Positions 46,370 to 57,431 of a stretch of DNA of 64,000 nucleotides are shown here, one piece after another; position 1 is the stretch's first letter, and each line of letters begins with the position of its first letter. Below the pieces are notes generated by a model. The model saw only the letters and a list, made by a program, of their open reading frames with translations, was not told where the DNA came from and ran no database searches. The stretch comes from Sistotremastrum niveocremeum HHB9708 (lineage: Eukaryota; Basidiomycota; Agaricomycetes; Sistotremastrales; Sistotremastraceae): assembly GCA_001630475.1 (NCBI GenBank), contig KV419426.1, positions 61,248-125,247 on the forward strand, in the 5' to 3' direction. A program made the translations under genes and the position numbers.

Positions 46370-47381
46370 AGGCCCCGAAAATGCTTCATTACGGTCGAGG
46401 AGGCCGAGTATGGTTATCTTCGCTCTCGTATTCGTCATCCCGTCCGTTTCGTGATAGAATCCCAATTCGATTCAACCGACATCACACTCTACGTGTATTC
46501 CTGTATCCCCCGCGCTCTATTTGCGTCGACCTTGACCGTCATTGTCTGGGCTTACTCTACGGACCCGCTCCTACGAGTAGTCCATTTCAGATTGGAGTAC
46601 ATGGTCGGACTGCCAAAGACTTCTTCAAGCGCAAGCAGCATTCGTTCGTTCGAAGATACATGTACCCTAATTAAATAAGTAAAGATGTGCCTGGTACGTC
46701 TCTGGCTACTCCAGTCACACCCGGGCTGATTCATCTCAAGTCGCCGTGACTAACGCAGATGAAACGGTCCTGCCATCTGCACCATTCTTGCCGTAGAGAT
46801 CTCGGACCGGTGGTCTCAAATACGGGGAGCGGCCGACACGGCAGCTAATAGCTCCTTCGGTGATCTTTTGGACTTTCGGGACATGAGCTCAGACGAATAC
46901 ATCGCCTTCAACAGGAGTCTCATGATCAAGCTAGCCGAGATCTTCCCCACTCCTTTCAATAAAATACCTCTTCCCACCATTACTCTGCCCTGCACAGTCG
47001 TAAGCCATATTTCAGTGCTTCCACCCAAAGCTACCCCTCAAAATATTCACATTCTTCTCTAGATTGCTGCATGCCTCGATGAATACTGCACGAGTCATTT
47101 GTGAAGAGGAAGCCAAAGCCGACCCATACAAGGATGTATTCGAGCGGCACATGAAGTGTCTGAACGACTTGAACCGTCGTGACCGTCTTGCCGATCTCCA
47201 AACGAAGCTGCACGAGCTCGACAGGTGAGTGATATTGACTCGTGTGCTTCGCCCAGAAACTGGATTTACCAGCCTGAGCAATAGGTGTCTTCGTGCTGCG
47301 TTGAATAGATCAGTCCACAAAATCATGATATTGGGTCACATACTGGGAGTCCTGTTGCTCCAAAGCGAAAGATCCCAGTGA
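46370..47381 (+). CDS. Unrecognised multi-exon gene, last two exons well supported
   Basis: A long open stretch 46370-46676 (CFITVEEAEYGYLRSRIRHP; DITLYVYSCIPRALFASTLT) is followed by another from about 46797 (ISDRWSQIRGAADTAANSSF; MSSDEYIAFNRSLMIKLAEI). Exons 47063-47224 and 47285-47381 join through a 60-nt GT..AG intron in phase and end with TGA (MNTARVICEEEAKADPYKDV; RLADLQTKLHELDRR; ILGHILGVLLLQSERSQ). The last part is strongly helical and probably a coiled coil. The junctions around 46.7 and 47.0 kb are not resolved: the second stretch ends in a phase that does not match the next exon. It could be one gene with a lesion or two genes. Function unknown. Confidence 0.45.
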
Positions 47382-47782
47382 GAGACCGATCGTCAAGAGC
47401 ATCAGCAGGGATGTGCAGCGAATTTTTGCACGTACTTGAGATCCCGGATGTGTGTATGGAGAGGAGAGGCGGGCGGGCGGCAATCTGGCGGTGACGGGAG
47501 TTGGGTCACTGCAGTATAGTTGTCGGCCATCCTTTCATATACGCCCTTTCACACGAGGAAGTCTCAGCGTGGCATGAACAAGTGAAGCATGACAAAAGAA
47601 TGATAAATACAAGCCCAAATTAATCACCGCACATCCCACAGCCAGAACTGTGATAGCGAGGGATGGCAAATGTTCTATAAGGGTATCAGAATTCCGGACA
47701 GTATGTGACACAAAATGCCTTACCTCTCCACACCTAAACTAATTGCCGACATGTGTCCACTTCCAAGTCTCCACAGGAACAG
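47382..47782. other. Intergenic, contains an R1 fragment
   Basis: No gene seen. The R1 fragment at 47602-47671 lies in the middle, about 110 bp from the end of the UstYa-like C-terminal relic. Confidence 0.5.
47602..47671 (-). repeat. Dispersed repeat R1, 70-bp terminal fragment
   Basis: AATCACCGCACATCCCACAG and GCGAGGGATGGC match the terminal 70 bp of copy II (32153-32222) in the same orientation, starting at the same CCTGGGCTT-type end. Only the terminus is present, so it marks a truncated insertion or a rearrangement breakpoint. Confidence 0.65.
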
Positions 47783-48179
47783 TCATCCTATGCTGCATCT
47801 GCCACTCTTGTATGGCCCAAAATTCCGAAAAGTGCGCACAGAATCGAAACGTGGCATGATCTGACGTTTATCTTCGACCCACTGATAAGGATCAGGTGTG
47901 ATATCCGCGTTGCAGACGATGTTCTCTCGAAGGATGTTGATGCAGTAGTCGACGTGATCGAAGGGTGTGGGATCGTCTTTCATGATTGGTTCGCCGAGTA
48001 CTGGCTCTCCGTATCTTTCGGGCCAAAGGGCCATGCGTACCATATTCTGGGCAATTGGTATCAGATGCGTCATGGAACTTGAAGGGCGGACTCACAAGAC
48101 AATGCAACTGATGGATATAATCAAGAGTGATGATCTAGTGCTCTTCGTCTCCGACGATGGGCTCTGTCCAATTGGGCAG
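47783..48179 (-). pseudogene. UstYa-like (DUF3328) gene, C-terminal part only, broken
   Basis: Exon parts 48179-48096 and 48046-47783 are separated by a 49-nt GTGAGT..CAG intron. The first carries LPNWTEPIVGDEEH and then LDYIHQLHC, the first HxxHC motif; the second carries NMVRMALWPERYGEP and HVDYCINILRENIVCNADIT, the second family motif, written HVDYC, then TFRNFG near the end and a stop. This is the catalytic half of the family, missing from the 29.5 kb relic. A TAG at 48135-48137 stands where the family has tyrosine before II. No membrane segment or N-terminal half lies upstream: module D similarity begins about 140 bp beyond, and the plausible upstream frame shifts. It is therefore non-functional as read. 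Confidence 0.75.
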
Positions 48180-49269
48180 GCCGTGCGAGTGAGGTCGATG
48201 AGATGGCTGGGTGCTTGAACAAGGCTGCAGGACAAAAAGACCGAAGTCTATGCTATCGGCTGGAATCTACCATTCTAGCTTGTTGTGCATCACGGCGTCG
48301 ACTTTTTACGAGCTAGGTGACCGACGATTTCAGGAAAAGCGATATAGTCCCGGGAGAAGTTGGTGATCCGACGCTGTTGAGAGCGGAGTGTTCAGAGAGT
48401 ATACATGAGCTCAGCAGCTGATAACGAACCAAAGCCACAACTCTCATCCCGGGATGTGGTGTTCTGGCAACAATCTGAGTCCTCAATCCGTGGGTATCTT
48501 CGACTTGCAATGTCGGTGGCATGAGCTACACGATCAGACAAAGTAGACTAACGCATGGAGTCAGCCACGCCAACTAGATTGTAGAGCCTTGAGAGACATA
48601 CTCGGCGAAAGAGAGCAGAACTCTGGCAGTGATTGTTGCGACCCGCAACGCCACAGATCGAAGGTGCGAGGCGCTGACATGGGGACAGAAGCCACTATTG
48701 ATTTGTTGAAAAATGAGGCTTCAGCTTGAGCTAGAGAGAGTCGCATGAGATGAAGGGATGAGTTCGATTACTTTGATCTTTACAGGACTGAAGCTGTTGG
48801 ACGAAAAAGACTGTTGGCCGATAGTTGCATCGTTGGTCCAGGGTTCTCCAGACCTACATCTGCGATCTCGTCAACGCTTTGGGTCTGGATAATTTGAAAG
48901 AACGTACTTGGGAGGTTGAGATATCTCGATTTTGCTGGAGATTGTCGGCGACGATGAGGAGCAGCATCCATCGGGACTTGAATTCAGATTCATCGACGCA
49001 TCCACCGACTCAGAACGCATCAGCCTAGCCCTGCTCCTGGCCCTCAGACACACATACTGGCACCTCTACAAGAACTGGGAGGGATCTACGAGTGTATGGA
49101 TGAGTGAGCTTAAACCATTACCACCGATGAAAACGACCAATCCGACTTGCAGCATTCTCGCAAAGCCTGGCAAGGAGCAGACACGCGATACATGAAATAA
49201 ATTCCACAAGCCTACCCTCCATCGATCGAGCCGTCGGTCACGTCTGCAAGAAGGGATATGAAAGACATG

Positions 49270-49668
49270 AAGGAGCTGAGCTACCAATGAATTAGCTGGG
49301 AGAGCAGTTCTAGTTTGTGCCTGTCCTTGCAGTGTCCTTGGTGTGTCTTCGTTATCGATGTTCGACTTCAAACCTTGACTCATTCTTGTCTTCAGCTCAA
49401 CAGCGACACCTTCAAAATCCTGCAACAATCTGTCGTCCTCTCTCGCAAGTCGACCGAGATCGCTTTACTCCTTGCTTCTCGCCCATTGCTGCCACCTCTG
49501 ATCGTACTGCCGATGTATGGATCAGAATTGCCAATATGTGCACGACTCACGAGAGTCTTGAAAATGTACCATATAATCTTCAAACTGGATGAAATGAGTA
49601 CAGTATTTTTCCAATATATCGTCCCCATACACGTACTGAAGTTCTCCCCGCTTCATCAGAATTTCTAA
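49270..49668 (+). pseudogene. Decayed upstream gene of the module, copy D
   Basis: It matches 14.65-15.1 kb: the GAGCAGTTCTAGTTTGTGCC exon with the CTTGGTGTGTC donor, an intron ending CTTGTCTTCAG at 49396, and the open stretch to HVLKFSPLHQNF followed by TAA at 49666-49668, where A continues. As in A, the phase that follows the intron is not the phase that carries the conserved end, so a lesion or wrong splice is implied. Confidence 0.45.
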
Positions 49669-51263
49669 ATAACCTCGTAACTATGCCTCGATTCACATAC
49701 ACATGCTCTGTCCTGCGTGAGACAGCTTGTCATCGACTGAGGGTACACTCGAGCATTTGTTTCAGTCACGTGGGTCAGAACATGCTCCTCTATGGTAGAC
49801 ACTAAGAAGCCATCTCTAGGCCGTTTCCATCTGCTAGACTAGCTTTTCACAAAGGCTGTTGTCCAAGCAACCCGGGCCTTGATGAGTGTGTATACGACGA
49901 AAGCCTCTCGAAACCATGCGGTTGTGGCTTGTGCCAAACGCAGACGCTTGCGACGGGTGATGCATGTTATCAGATATGGGTCTGGCCTCATATTGATGAG
50001 ATTGTGGCTCCGGCCTCGTATGTTTTTTTGATGTCTCATTCGCTCCTTGTTCTGACCCAGTGAAGCCATAGGTCTCCTACATGATTGCGGATCAATACTG
50101 GCGAGACCTTTCAGAGCAGGTTTTCTGTAGCATGAGCTTCCTTTCGAGTGTCGGAGTACGTTCTTGAAATGCAGGTTTCACTTTTCTGAAGACATTTCTA
50201 ACCTTCCCGAAGGTCGGAATGCACTCGTCGACATGTCGTGAGCGCCGGGTGATCTGGGTGATGACACCGTGTATTGCCAAGGGCACAATGGTAGACTTTT
50301 TTGACCTGTCTCATTCTATGCTCAGTCTAGTCTATTCAATGCAGTTCTGCCTTGGTGATCCGGTTGTCCAGCTCCCCGTGACTGGTTTCTCGTTATGTAT
50401 AGGCGAACTCCCTGATTTTGCAGGATGAAGCGGCGATCGAGCTGAGGCAAATCCATCCCGAGACACTCATCTGATCGATGGTTCTGCCGAGGGAAGAGGT
50501 CACCCTGGCATCAATTCAAAAATCGTCAAACTTCGGGGCCTGAATTGGATTTCTGGGACACAAAAAGAGCAGTAGAACAGTTTGGCAGGTAAATCGTTGA
50601 TGGTGCTCTCATGCTGCCACGGAATTTACCTGCATATAGGAATCAATTCATGTCAAGTCTTGTGTGGTGCCTTCGCGGCTTGCTTACAGTAATGCGACAC
50701 CGAACCATCTTCTAGCTCATGATTATAACCCTCCCATCTGGGATCTGGATCTCTATATGCTCTTGCAGGTAGTCCGAACTGTGGACATTGAACGTCGGAC
50801 ACATTGAGTCTCTGTAGTTTATTTGATGATTCGGTCGTGTTTCCTTTGCAATACTAGTATCAGAATTTCCGAAGCCACGATGATGCACTGCAGTCGCTAG
50901 TAGAGGTCTCTTTGAGGTTGGTCGAGTCCGAGTAACCGACTCGCGCCGCATTCATCACGCAAGCCATCACGTCGTCCTCGCTGTCGTGACTCTCAGAGTA
51001 CTCTACGACAGCCCTGGTCTCATTCTGGTCCACTCAAAGTGATCAACGGTCCTACATCCTTTCCCCCGTCGTGCGGCCACAGAAGAGGCACTCAAGCTTT
51101 AGCTCGTGGGCTAGATCCCCTCTCTCCGCGTCTTGAACACATCCTAAAGTCATCGTTTCATGCAGGCATTCAAGACCCGTGTCGTCAACTTGTGACTTGG
51201 ACCTGTATTGCCTACCGTCGCGTCCACTAAGCCAGAAATCATAGATTTACTCCAAACACCCTC

Positions 51264-52620
51264 ATGAACGGCAATCTACTCAGTCAAACGGGGCTGGCAA
51301 CTAACGGGCACCCGCTTCAAACATCCGTGACCGAGCTTTTCGATGTCGTCGAAAGGACTCTAGATTATGCGTCAGTTCTATCAGCTCGCTTCGCTTTATA
51401 GCATGCAAATTGACTCACAAACGGCACTTTGACAGTCGACAGCTCGATGCCGCTCAAACTACTAACCTTGATGCCGCTGCTATATTGAACGATGCGGCCA
51501 TACACTTGCGATCGGCCTCTTCAATCTTGGCTCGAAGATCAAATATGCATAGGCCCATTGGCCGCCTTCCCGACGAGTTGCTGATTGAAAGTTTTCTGTC
51601 TGTTCTGGCAGCACTCGGGGATAATCGTTACATTATTGATCCTTGTCAATGGGAGTACCTCCTGAATGTGTACGCCTGGCTTCCTTGTTCATTTCATCTT
51701 TCGCAACCTTTATCCCAACGCGTAGCTGTTCTCGCTGGTCTGCTATAATACGCGCCGAAGCTCGGTTTTGGCGGTCGATCGACTTCCGGTGGAATCAAAT
51801 CACAATAGAGCGTTATCTCTCTTTTTCTCAAGACAGTCCTCTTTCGCTGGTGCTAGCGATATCGGACATGCCTCTCCTTCAGCACAAAAATCTTCTCTTG
51901 TCGAACATGGGACGTGCAGGAGACATCAAGATCATAAATTTTGATGAAGAGCCTGACGATTGCCCACATACAAAACCGTCCTACGTCATCGAGACACTCC
52001 CCCAGAGTCGGGCTTCAAGCATCAACTGGCCGGAGACGAAAACCGGAGAAGACAAACTGAAGAGCAAAAGATGTCCGGCAGAGTTATTGGTAGCCGCCGC
52101 GCCACATTTATCGAATCTATTGGTGATCTGTCGACATGACACGAGTTGGACGCATAGTCTCCCTCCCCTACAACACCTGTCGCGTCTGACGTCCGTCGAG
52201 CTTCGCTGCTGCCATCTAGGAAATAATTGGGATCGAATGTTCCCGGCTTCTCTTCGCTATTTACGCACTGCATATACTGGAGTCCCAATCTATGATGATA
52301 GAAAACCTGGCATTGACATGGTCGACATTATCCGCTTGATGGCCCACTGTCCCGACCTTATTTCCTTAGATATTGCTGAGGCATCCATAAACCCTGCGCC
52401 AACGGCATTTGCACTTCGAGAGAAAGGTGCTGTACGTGCCCTACAGCTGCGGAGGCTTAATGTGCCTGGCATGTCAGCATCCGAATGGGATCTCCTCCTT
52501 CATCACATTGAAGCCCCTTCTTTATCTGAGAGCAATCAACCTGGGCCTTCATTCCGAGATAATGTACCGCCTGTGTCACCGGTCTTCCCAGCTCCATGTG
52601 AGATACTGTCACATATCTGA
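51264..52620 (+). pseudogene. F-box/LRR-like gene, module D copy, frameshifted and 3' truncated
   Basis: Exons 51264-51370, 51436-51669 and 51726-52620 (introns 65 and 56 nt) make 412 codons with the stop, so a shortened 411-residue protein could still be made. The F-box-like motif is kept (GRLPDELLIESFL; VCSRWSAIIRAEARFW), as are the first LRR-like segments (LTSVELRCCHLGNNW; CPDLISLDIAEA). After APSLSE the frame departs from the other copies: four extra bases at about 52531 would account for it, and similarity continues in the next frame (VESAQTTIKTRDHDSIFKYS) to about 52740. The region for the last LRRs, intron 3 and exon 4 is then deleted, since the common 3' flank (GGGCTTTGCTCTGATA, CAGTTTTGTACAATGTA) follows at once. 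The truncated protein may be a decoy or non-functional. Confidence 0.8.
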
Positions 52621-53899
52621 CGCCTCTCTTACCGACCTACTTATCCACTTCATGGTAGAATCGGCACAGACGACAATCAAAACCCGCGATCATGACAGCA
52701 TTTTCAAATATTCAGACGCGAATTCTGACGTGTCTCAAGTGGATGTCGAGGTTGTGACTATCGGAGAGGTTGCCATACGATCGAGCGGTACTGAAGAGCA
52801 GGTGAGGCGTCGTTCCGGGCTTTGCTCTGATAGGGAGATGTTAGTTGTCGGGCTCGTGTGTTGGTCAACTGATTCAATTCACCGATCCAGTTTTGTACAA
52901 TGTAAATTCGTTTTCCATGGAATTCCTGTACAGGCTGTGACTGAGCTCCGCGCATGTACATGGCATGATGCATCGATGCATGACCCTGGCCAAGTACTTA
53001 TACTATGCAGATGTAAATTCAACGGAGTCGAAAGCACTAAATTACGGGATGCAGTCCCTCTGTGTCGCAAGACTTAGTTTGTCATGCCCACAGAGGCATA
53101 ACAGCAACTGCAAGGGTTGTTGGAATCCGAAACCTCAAGGAAAAGTCTACGAAACTCCCAGATAACGTCGCAATCGAGCGAAAGTCACTGGAAATCAAAG
53201 TACCCTCAACTTGGTTCGACTCGAATGGGAGGACTCGGAGTTCTTTAGAATAACTGCCAGCTACACACATATATCGTTATTGCAGGTACTCTCTAGTCAT
53301 ATTCGCCGCCGATTACCAAAACTATACATGCATTATGCTCGACCCCATACTCCACCCACCAGTCGCGTAACTTGCAAGCTGTCGGTAAAGAGGACTCTAT
53401 GACAAGGCTCTCCCCGTCTCGTTTCATCAATGTTACGATCGATCAACATGTTTAAGAATGATTTTATTCCATTCTTCATGCCGCTGCTTGGTTATTGCAT
53501 GGCCAACTTTTCTCTGTGGATTGAGCCACTGGCACGAGTAATATTCCGGCGACAATCAGACGATCGTCATGATGGCATATTGAGCGGAGGCAAGGTTTAA
53601 AGGCTTCTCAATTTTCATCGGACTGAGGCCACTTCATTATTAATGACTTAACGGCAGGCAGCTCGTGCGAGGATTCTGAGGAGTCTGAGGTTGCTGTCAA
53701 CGCAGAAGTCCTCGGATTGAGCTCCGGACCATGACGTCATGCCTGCTCCCTTGGAAAGGAGGAGTCAGGGACAGAAAGAGGCGACGTATGCAACCAAAGC
53801 TGGCCGTTGGAGCCAGCGCTCAACGACAGAGATGCCGGCGTTGGTGTGAGGGACTCGGCGCTCGAATTTGATCAAATTTGGTCTCTCTGTGAATGGGGG

Positions 53900-56139
53900 A
53901 GCTAGAAGGACCTATGTAGATTATTTTCTCAGATGTTGAAATCAGACGGGTAGCCGGATCCATTTTGATGCCGTTCTAAGCCCGAGTGGATAGTAGCTTG
54001 GCTGCGCGGCGCTGAAGAATAGCAATGTCGGTCGATGAAGCAGACATCGAGAGGCTCGCCAAATCGGAAGACTCACAAGAAGAGAAAGAGTCATCCTCAC
54101 GGATGCGGAGAAACGTCCGTTCTGGGTAAGGCTTTCGATCAAGTCTCGTGTGTGCGGGGGAAACATAAGATCAAATTGAGGAAGACACCTCCAGCTTGCA
54201 GATCGGTGACCATAGCTTGGGGCAACTCTCTCGGACGACCAATACAAGACGTGAGGACATCGGGTCAACAAGATCGCGTTCGAAAGCTTCGAGGCACTGA
54301 AAAGGAGGCTTTCAGATCGTTATCATGACCGGACAGCAGCCACAACATACCAAGAACGTTCCTCTAGCCGAGTAAAACATTTTACCGTTCACATGCTGGG
54401 AGCTTGCTTCGCAGATGTCTTCCCTTCATCGACGACACCTTATTCGTCTTCGGGGTGCCTAGCCGATGATGTGAACGACCATCGTAATTCTTAATGCATC
54501 CATACCGGTGTTGCAATGTCGAGATCGGCAATAGTGCTGGAAGGATCTTTTTGATTCCAGGCTGACGCGAACGATATAGCGAGGGGAGAAGAGAAGCGCA
54601 GAGGCGGCTATCGGCCGAGCGCATCTGAACGCAGTCAAGGACAGTGTCTCGTACCTGCGGGGTTAAGAGGGCGTCAGCGTTGACTCAAGTGAAGCAGATT
54701 ATAACGCTCGAAGTGATAACCCCATCAAACATTGACGGCGGGCCTAAGTCATTCGCTACCTCCCTTGGAATCTTCATACAGATGTGCTGAAATCAATGGG
54801 TTCAAAAATTCGCTCGCGACGATGCTTGAGAAAGGCTCGCACGACGTACAATGAGCAGAGAGGTTCTGTTCCAGTAGATGATTTCGATGATGAACGCCGA
54901 ATGGCTACATTCTCTTCCGACTGTGACCACGTTGGGGACTGCGAAGGAGCTAGCGTGAGAAGGACGTGAGTGAATGCAATCATACAAGGTACGTTGTCAT
55001 ACAATCAAGAAGTTCCGGCTCTCCTGAAAGTGATGAATCAACGTCGTGAACGGATAGAAATTAGCCACATGAATGGTAACGCTAGGCGTACGCCCAACTC
55101 CGATGAAGCTTATCCGAACAGTCAAGTTCCAATGTGCCATCAGAGGAAAACCACGGGTAGAGGTATGCGGAGCACGCCAAACTATTTCATTGGGAAACAT
55201 TGGGATGCAAGGAGTGAGAATGGCAGTTTCATGGCCTCAGACAGTTACACGACCTGAAGGTACAGTGAATGGATGATCAAGTCGAGATGCATCATAACGT
55301 ACCAAGCACACAAGCGTACTCACAAGGCCTGTTCAATAACTTCACGTGTGGGAGGACTGCCGAGATCACATGGCTTCTGCGTGATACAGGAAGCGATGTC
55401 TCTGCAGCTGAATCCGACGCTTGATCCTTGAGCTATTGCGAGTAGAGGCTCGATGTTGCAACGGTGATAACGTGCATGTCTGAGCTGCACACATGATGTG
55501 AATTTTCCTGTCCTTTGAGCAAGAAGTGCTGCATCGAGATCAGGACAAGATATCACTGGAGATAACAGAACACTCACACTCTTTCTGATTGCTCCCTCAC
55601 GTCCGGTTCGCCAGTGATAACAACAGACTTCATCGTCGTCTCGACGAAGCTTGCACTCGCCCTTCATCAACCTTTAACGGTTTTCATAATCGATTGCTCT
55701 GCCAGCGGCTCGGATTGAAGCATTTGCGGGTGACGCATGTGAGCAGTCGAAGAAGGATTCGAGGAGGCCCGGAGGAAGAGAAGGATCGTCGCCGGATTCA
55801 ACTGCGAGACGGCACCTGTTCGAAACATCAGGGTGGCATGCACAATTGTGAGAAATCACGACTCACTAAAATATGCACCCTCGGACGTATGGTAGCATAC
55901 ATTTCCAGATGATAGGGTGAGGACATGGAGCCGACGCATTAATTCTACCCGCAACCGTCATTCGTCGACCACTGAAGCCAGTTGAGCCCACACTATGTGA
56001 CAGATCGCAGCTAATGGGGCATAAGCTGAAACACTCAACAGCGGACACACTAAACAAGAGAAACACACCTAGAGCAGGCCCGGATGGAGAATGGGACTTG
56101 GATAACTTGAGCCGCGGACCACTTTAGTACCCTCGCCAT
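53900..56139 (-). pseudogene. Convergent unknown gene of the module, copy D (most complete)
   Basis: Exon 1 (56139-56069) starts MARVLKWSAAQVI and ends in phase 2 before GTGTGT. Exon 2 (SLCPISCDLSHSVGSTGFSG; IIWKCMLPYVRGCIF) ends at GTGAGT near 55870 and exon 3 starts CRLAVESGDDPSLPP after GAACAG. The next part matches B in the same frame but meets TAA after DYENR, then continues MKGECKLRRDDDEVCCYHW. Later exons include one beginning after TGTGCAG at about 55495 (ending TREVIEQAL), the block equivalent to the VRGHESVI region with one stop, and the 3' block near 53.95-54.25 kb (FDLMFPPHTRDLIESL). The protein is Cys/His-bearing in exons 2-4, with no family I recognise. One or more nonsense codons make expression of the full product unlikely. 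Confidence 0.5.
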
Positions 56140-56450
56140 TCTCATGTTGCCACAGAGAGATGTAGAATATATCTCGAGGTTCTGACGAACAGGAGAACAA
56201 TACAGAAGCCCTGGACGACGACGGTGGGCATCAGATGTTGAAGACTGACGTTGTCCGCCGCGGAAAGAAGCACTTGCCAGGCTGTGGTATTTCGGTAAGG
56301 ATGCTGGAATACCAAGATGAGTGAAGATCTCGGCAACGCATAGGTTTGAGATCGCGAATCTGAACGATATTTACAGCAAATCAAGATTGACACGCAAGCT
56401 ATACATTGAACCAGCGATGTTGAGGAAAACTGGGTAGCTCAGCAAGCTGC

Positions 56451-57431
56451 AGCAGGAGCGTGGAGGAACTTGAAAGAATGTGTTGCATCCGAGTCGCTGC
56501 CGGGGCCGATGGGTCTCGTATCTTTACTCCCATCTCGTTTTCTTGTTGTCCCCATCACTATTCATGTACACATATTGGTAGTCCATCAATCATATGTCTC
56601 CATTCGCAGGCACTGGATAATTTGTCCCGAGCATTAGAGCATTCGGCGACATTCCGAAGACGCGTTGGCTGCTCTCGTCGAGCCATCACCACCATCCGAC
56701 CCCTTTCGGTAGCCTGGTCTGTTGCCATTTGCTTCAATGATCTTCTGTTAATCAATGTCTGTGGTTCCTCTCGCAATCTTATGCCTTGTATCGTTGCCAG
56801 ATGACCCGCTGATGCTCAACTTTCTCATCAAGTCGTCTATCGTAATTTCGACATACTGTCCCTCGCTTCAAGTCACACGACACGAATGGCGACCTCCCCT
56901 AGCACTGCAGCGTCCATTCAACCCGTCAAATCGTGTATCATGTTGAACACTGTGTCATGCCGACGCGCGTTTGCTTTCCTCTTGTCCGTTTCCTCTATCG
57001 CAAAGTTTTGCCTAAGAGCCTTGTACGGACAGCAGACGAGTGCAAATCGTTCCTGAGGACAACACAGTCTCGTCCACGGCGGTACTATATTTCAATAGCC
57101 GAAGACTCTATTCTAAATCCTGAACTTCGCTTCGTATTAGCTCCGCCATGATATGAGCCGCAACTCTAGAAGTCAAAGCCTCCTTCACTACTGAGATCTC
57201 ACTCATTCGAGGCCTTGGCCAGAATGCTAACTAAATGATGTACGGGGATGGCACCTCCAACACTGTCACAATGATCGATGAGTTACGGTAAGTTGTAACA
57301 GCCTAGCTTCCTCCTAGACGCTAAAATACGTCTCCAAGTCGCTGGGCCAGGTGACAGACCAAGTCGTCCCTGTAACAGAAGACGAGCGTTACACCGATTC
57401 AGAAATCCGGTGCGCGTGGTGATTCATTCGT
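56451..57431. other. No supportable gene; plus-strand frames without motifs
   Basis: Frames at 56460-56804 (114 codons) and 56755-56946 (63 codons, hydrophobic start MSVVPLAILCLVSLPDDPLM) overlap in different phases. They may be decayed exons. Nothing in the window resembles them. Confidence 0.35.

Larger units (their letters stand above)
48320..56450 (+). repeat. Duplicated module, unit D (longest copy)
   Basis: D matches A from about 48.3 kb (TATACATGAGCTCAGCAGC and the GACGATGAGGAGCAGC region) and B from the upstream relic to about 56.4 kb, past the start of the convergent gene. It holds all components of the module, but the F-box gene is damaged. The left edge lies close to the UstYa-like C-terminal relic. 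Confidence 0.7.

Noticed and set aside
29535-48179. Reassigned TAG codon in this organism
   Set aside because: The intact F-box copy B and the 45.3 kb relic end at TAG, and other lesions in the same genes show decay; two sites are too few.
52409-53077. 222-codon plus-strand frame overlapping the module D F-box gene
   Set aside because: Its middle part is the out-of-frame continuation of the F-box gene, and the rest is the module 3' flank; it is a chance join.
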